DNA of 9,227 bases, from positions 1 to 9,227 of the forward strand of contig JAKIUX010000020.1 in the NCBI GenBank assembly GCA_021647345.1, given 5' to 3'. The first letter of the stretch is position 1; every line of letters begins with the position of its first letter. This document shows positions 6,888-9,227 of the stretch, piece after piece. Below the pieces are notes generated by a model, which did not search any database, was not told the origin of the DNA, and worked only from the letters and a program-made list of their open reading frames with translations. A program made the translations under genes and the position numbers. This stretch comes from Hydrogenimonas sp. Lineage in GTDB: Bacteria; Campylobacterota; Campylobacteria; Campylobacterales; Hydrogenimonadaceae.

Positions 6888-6915
6888 ACTAAAAAAACAA
6901 TGACAAAGGGGTAGT

Positions 6916-9227
6916 ATGTCCAATATTTTGAAGTCAATATGGTCTCTGATCATCTCGATGAAGACGATGGTAACTCTGACGATCATATTTGCGGTGACAA
7001 TAGCCGTGGGAACGTTTATAGAGAATGATTATGGAATTGAAACATCGTGGGCACTAATTTATGGCGCAAGATGGTTCGAGGTTCTTCAAGTTCTGCTTGC
7101 GATAAACCTGCTGGGGAATATAATCAGGTTCAAGCTCTACAAAAGAAAAAAACTTCCCGCATTCATCTTTCATGTCGGCTTCCTTTTTATACTTCTTGGC
7201 TCCGGTATGACGAGATATCTTGGTTATGAAGGAATACTGCATATCAGAGAGGGAACAAGCGAAAACAGGATGCTCTCTGCAGACTCATTCGTGCAAGTTA
7301 CCGCTACCGATAAAAACGGCAGAATATTTTATACTGAGAAGAAGCTCTTCATGTCGGCCATAGGAGGAAACAACTTCGATATCACCTTGGATGTAGATGG
7401 CAAAAGATTGGATGTTCGCTATAAGGATTTTATCAAAGATGCCATTCAAACAGCTGTTGAAGACCCAAACGGCCACCCTCTCGTAGTTTATACAGTAGTT
7501 ACACCTTCAGGGCCTGAGAAGTATTTTCTAAATCAAGGCGAATACACAGACCTTGGACCATATGTGATGATGTTTGGAGATAAAGATCCTTCAGGTTTAA
7601 AAAAGCCGTATATCAGAATCTTTCTGAAAAATGGAGAGTTCTATTTTAAATCTAATATAGATATTGGCTGGTTTATAATGCAGGATCAGAGCAAAGGGGT
7701 CTTTGAAGCAGGCAAAGAGCACCCTTTTAAAGAGAAGATGATGTACCTTGTCAACGGTATTCAAATGGTTCCGCAAATGGCGCTTGTTAAAGGCAAAAAA
7801 ACACTTGTGCCAAAAAATCAATATGCCAACAAAATGAACCTGAAGATGGATAGACCTCTATCTGCACTTATAGTTGAAGTGGAGTATGACGGCAAAAAGA
7901 GAGAGGCTGCTCTAATGGGCATGGGCAAAAGATTTAGAGGTTTTACAGAGAATGTAGATTTTGGAGATATAAAAGTTGCACTGGAGTGGGGTTCAAAAGA
8001 GCTGACACTCCCTTTTTATATGTATCTTGAAGATTTTGTTATGGAAAAATACCCCGGATCTATGAGCCCATCGTCTTACGAAAGCCACGTAATACTTTAC
8101 GACGAAAAAAATGGAGTGAAAATGCCTTATAGAATATATATGAACAACACGCTTGAGTACGGCGGCTTCAAATTCTTCCAGTCAAGCTACGATCAAGATG
8201 AAAAAGGAACAGTACTTTCTGTAAACCACGACCCTGGCAAATGGCCTACATATATCGGCTATACACTATTGGCATTAGGGCTCTTTTTGAATCTCTTCAA
8301 TCCATACGGCAGGTTCGGTAAGTTGGCCAGAACGAGATATATAGAAAGTGTAAAAAATGCTGCATCGGCAGCGGCATTGGCGATTCTGCTCTTCAATTCC
8401 GGCAACCTTATGGCCGCCGACTCACATGCAGGCCACAATCATCAACAGATAGATATGAAACAGATAATCGAAACCGTAAAAAAAGTTGATAAAAGACATG
8501 CACAAAATTACGGTTCTATCCTTATGCAGAGCCCCGATGGAAGAATAAAGCCAATCGATTCAGCCGCTATAGATTTCCTCAACAAAATACACGGCTCAGA
8601 CACTATGCTTGAGCTTGATCATAACCAGATCATACTCGGCATGACTGCTATGCCGTCATACTGGAAGCGCATTAAAATGATAAAGGTAAAACACCCTGAA
8701 GTTAAAAAACTGCTTGGGGTAGCGGAAAACGAAAAGTATTTCGCATTCTTAGATATTTTTGACAAAAACGGCAACTACAAGCTTGCTAAATATGTAGAGG
8801 AGGCTTCAAGAAAAAGACCTGCCGAACGCGGTACTTTCGATAAGGAACTGATCAAAGTTGACGAAAGACTGAATGTAGCGTGGATGGTATATACAGGCGA
8901 GTTTATGCGAGTATTTCCTCTTCAGCATGACCACAATAAGAAGTGGTACGCTCCGGTAGAGGCCCTAAAAACCTTTCCGCCTCAAGAGGCACAAGAGATT
9001 AGAGCGATACTTGAAAAAAATTTCAGCGGATTCAACAAAGGTATCACAACAGATGATTGGAGCTTGGCTGACGAAGCGGTAAACGATATAAAGGCTTATC
9101 AAGCAAAATACGGCGCCGACATTATACCGCCTAAATCACGCGTAGAAGCAGAGCTTCTATACAATAAGCTCGATCTTTTCAACCGCCTTGTACCTGTATA
9201 TCTTCTTTCAGGACTTGTTCTTTTGAT
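6916..9227 (+). CDS. ccsBA: Fused cytochrome c synthase, CcsBA type (ResB-CcsA), 3' end outside window
   Basis: An open frame of 770 codons with no stop before the edge. AAAGGGG (6905-6911) precedes the ATG. The ResB/CcsB half is clear: TM1 about 18-35, TM2 about 52-70, TM3 about 83-99 with FHVGFLFILLGSG, then a long periplasmic domain (about 100-440). That domain ends in the family signature YGGFKFFQSSYDQDEKGT, then VLSVNHDPGKWPTYIGY leading into TM4 (444-462). His86 in TM3 matches the transmembrane heme-ligand His known in Helicobacter CcsBA. The frame continues through a fifth hydrophobic segment (479-500), a His-rich stretch (SHAGHNHQQ, 503-511), a second periplasmic region and a further TM beginning near 758. 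This is the layout of Campylobacterota CcsBA fusions; the WWD heme-handling motif of the CcsA half would lie to the right. System II synthases export heme and join it to CXXCH cysteines in the periplasm. Next to a 12-site cytochrome, it may be a locus-dedicated lyase. Confidence 0.9.
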   Translation, partial: MSNILKSIWSLIISMKTMVTLTIIFAVTIAVGTFIENDYGIETSWALIYGARWFEVLQVLLAINLLGNIIRFKLYKRKKLPAFIFHVGFLFILLGSGMTRYLGYEGILHIREGTSENRMLSADSFVQVTATDKNGRIFYTEKKLFMSAIGGNNFDITLDVDGKRLDVRYKDFIKDAIQTAVEDPNGHPLVVYTVVTPSGPEKYFLNQGEYTDLGPYVMMFGDKDPSGLKKPYIRIFLKNGEFYFKSNIDIGWFIMQDQSKGVFEAGKEHPFKEKMMYLVNGIQMVPQMALVKGKKTLVPKNQYANKMNLKMDRPLSALIVEVEYDGKKREAALMGMGKRFRGFTENVDFGDIKVALEWGSKELTLPFYMYLEDFVMEKYPGSMSPSSYESHVILYDEKNGVKMPYRIYMNNTLEYGGFKFFQSSYDQDEKGTVLSVNHDPGKWPTYIGYTLLALGLFLNLFNPYGRFGKLARTRYIESVKNAASAAALAILLFNSGNLMAADSHAGHNHQQIDMKQIIETVKKVDKRHAQNYGSILMQSPDGRIKPIDSAAIDFLNKIHGSDTMLELDHNQIILGMTAMPSYWKRIKMIKVKHPEVKKLLGVAENEKYFAFLDIFDKNGNYKLAKYVEEASRKRPAERGTFDKELIKVDERLNVAWMVYTGEFMRVFPLQHDHNKKWYAPVEALKTFPPQEAQEIRAILEKNFSGFNKGITTDDWSLADEAVNDIKAYQAKYGADIIPPKSRVEAELLYNKLDLFNRLVPVYLLSGLVLL

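Noticed and set aside
7047..7821. Several short open frames on both strands (60-74 residues) within 7047-7821
   Set aside because: They are shadows of the long open heme lyase frame that begins at 6916.

Overview
The window looks like chromosomal DNA of a Campylobacterota (epsilonproteobacterium), possibly a vent-type or thermophilic lineage. The reasons are AT-rich coding with heavy use of ATA (Ile) and AGA (Arg), very tight same-strand gene packing, and a long ResB-type gene that reads through without a stop into a further periplasmic region and another membrane segment, as in the fused CcsBA cytochrome c synthases of that phylum. This assignment is inference; there is no rRNA or marker gene to confirm it. 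All recognised genes are on the + strand. There is no tRNA, rRNA, CRISPR array or insertion sequence.

Positions 1-6122 form one tightly packed operon, already under way at the left edge. In order it holds the C-terminal end of a multiheme cytochrome c (2-265), a secreted parvulin-type peptidyl-prolyl isomerase (292-1245), a 575-residue predicted outer-membrane beta-barrel (1255-2982), a secreted six-bladed NHL beta-propeller (2983-3999), and a 702-residue multiheme cytochrome c (4014-6122). Gaps are 26, 9, 0 and 14 nt. The large cytochrome has ten CXXCH sites plus a CX4CH and a CX12CH site. Its 24 cysteines are completely used by these 12 pairs, so it is probably a dodecaheme protein.

Positions 6123-9227 hold a hairpin after the cytochrome gene, a small secreted or anchored protein of unknown function with an NTF2-like tail (6220-6723), and an intergenic region with a possible promoter and a long interrupted palindrome. 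Last comes the first ~770 codons of a CcsBA-type cytochrome c heme lyase (6916 to the right edge). It was missed by simple ORF calling because it has no stop codon in the window.

Working model (inference): cytochromes, beta-barrel, propeller and PPIase together make an electron conduit across the outer membrane, or a surface cytochrome polymer, of the kind encoded by porin-cytochrome and cytochrome-nanowire clusters in Geobacter and relatives. The adjacent CcsBA would attach heme to this heme-rich client, perhaps specifically to its non-canonical sites, much as Wolinella CcsA1 serves the CX15CH site of MccA. The most interesting points are the two unusual heme sites, the neighbouring heme lyase, and the complete conduit-like gene set in a probable Campylobacterota genome.
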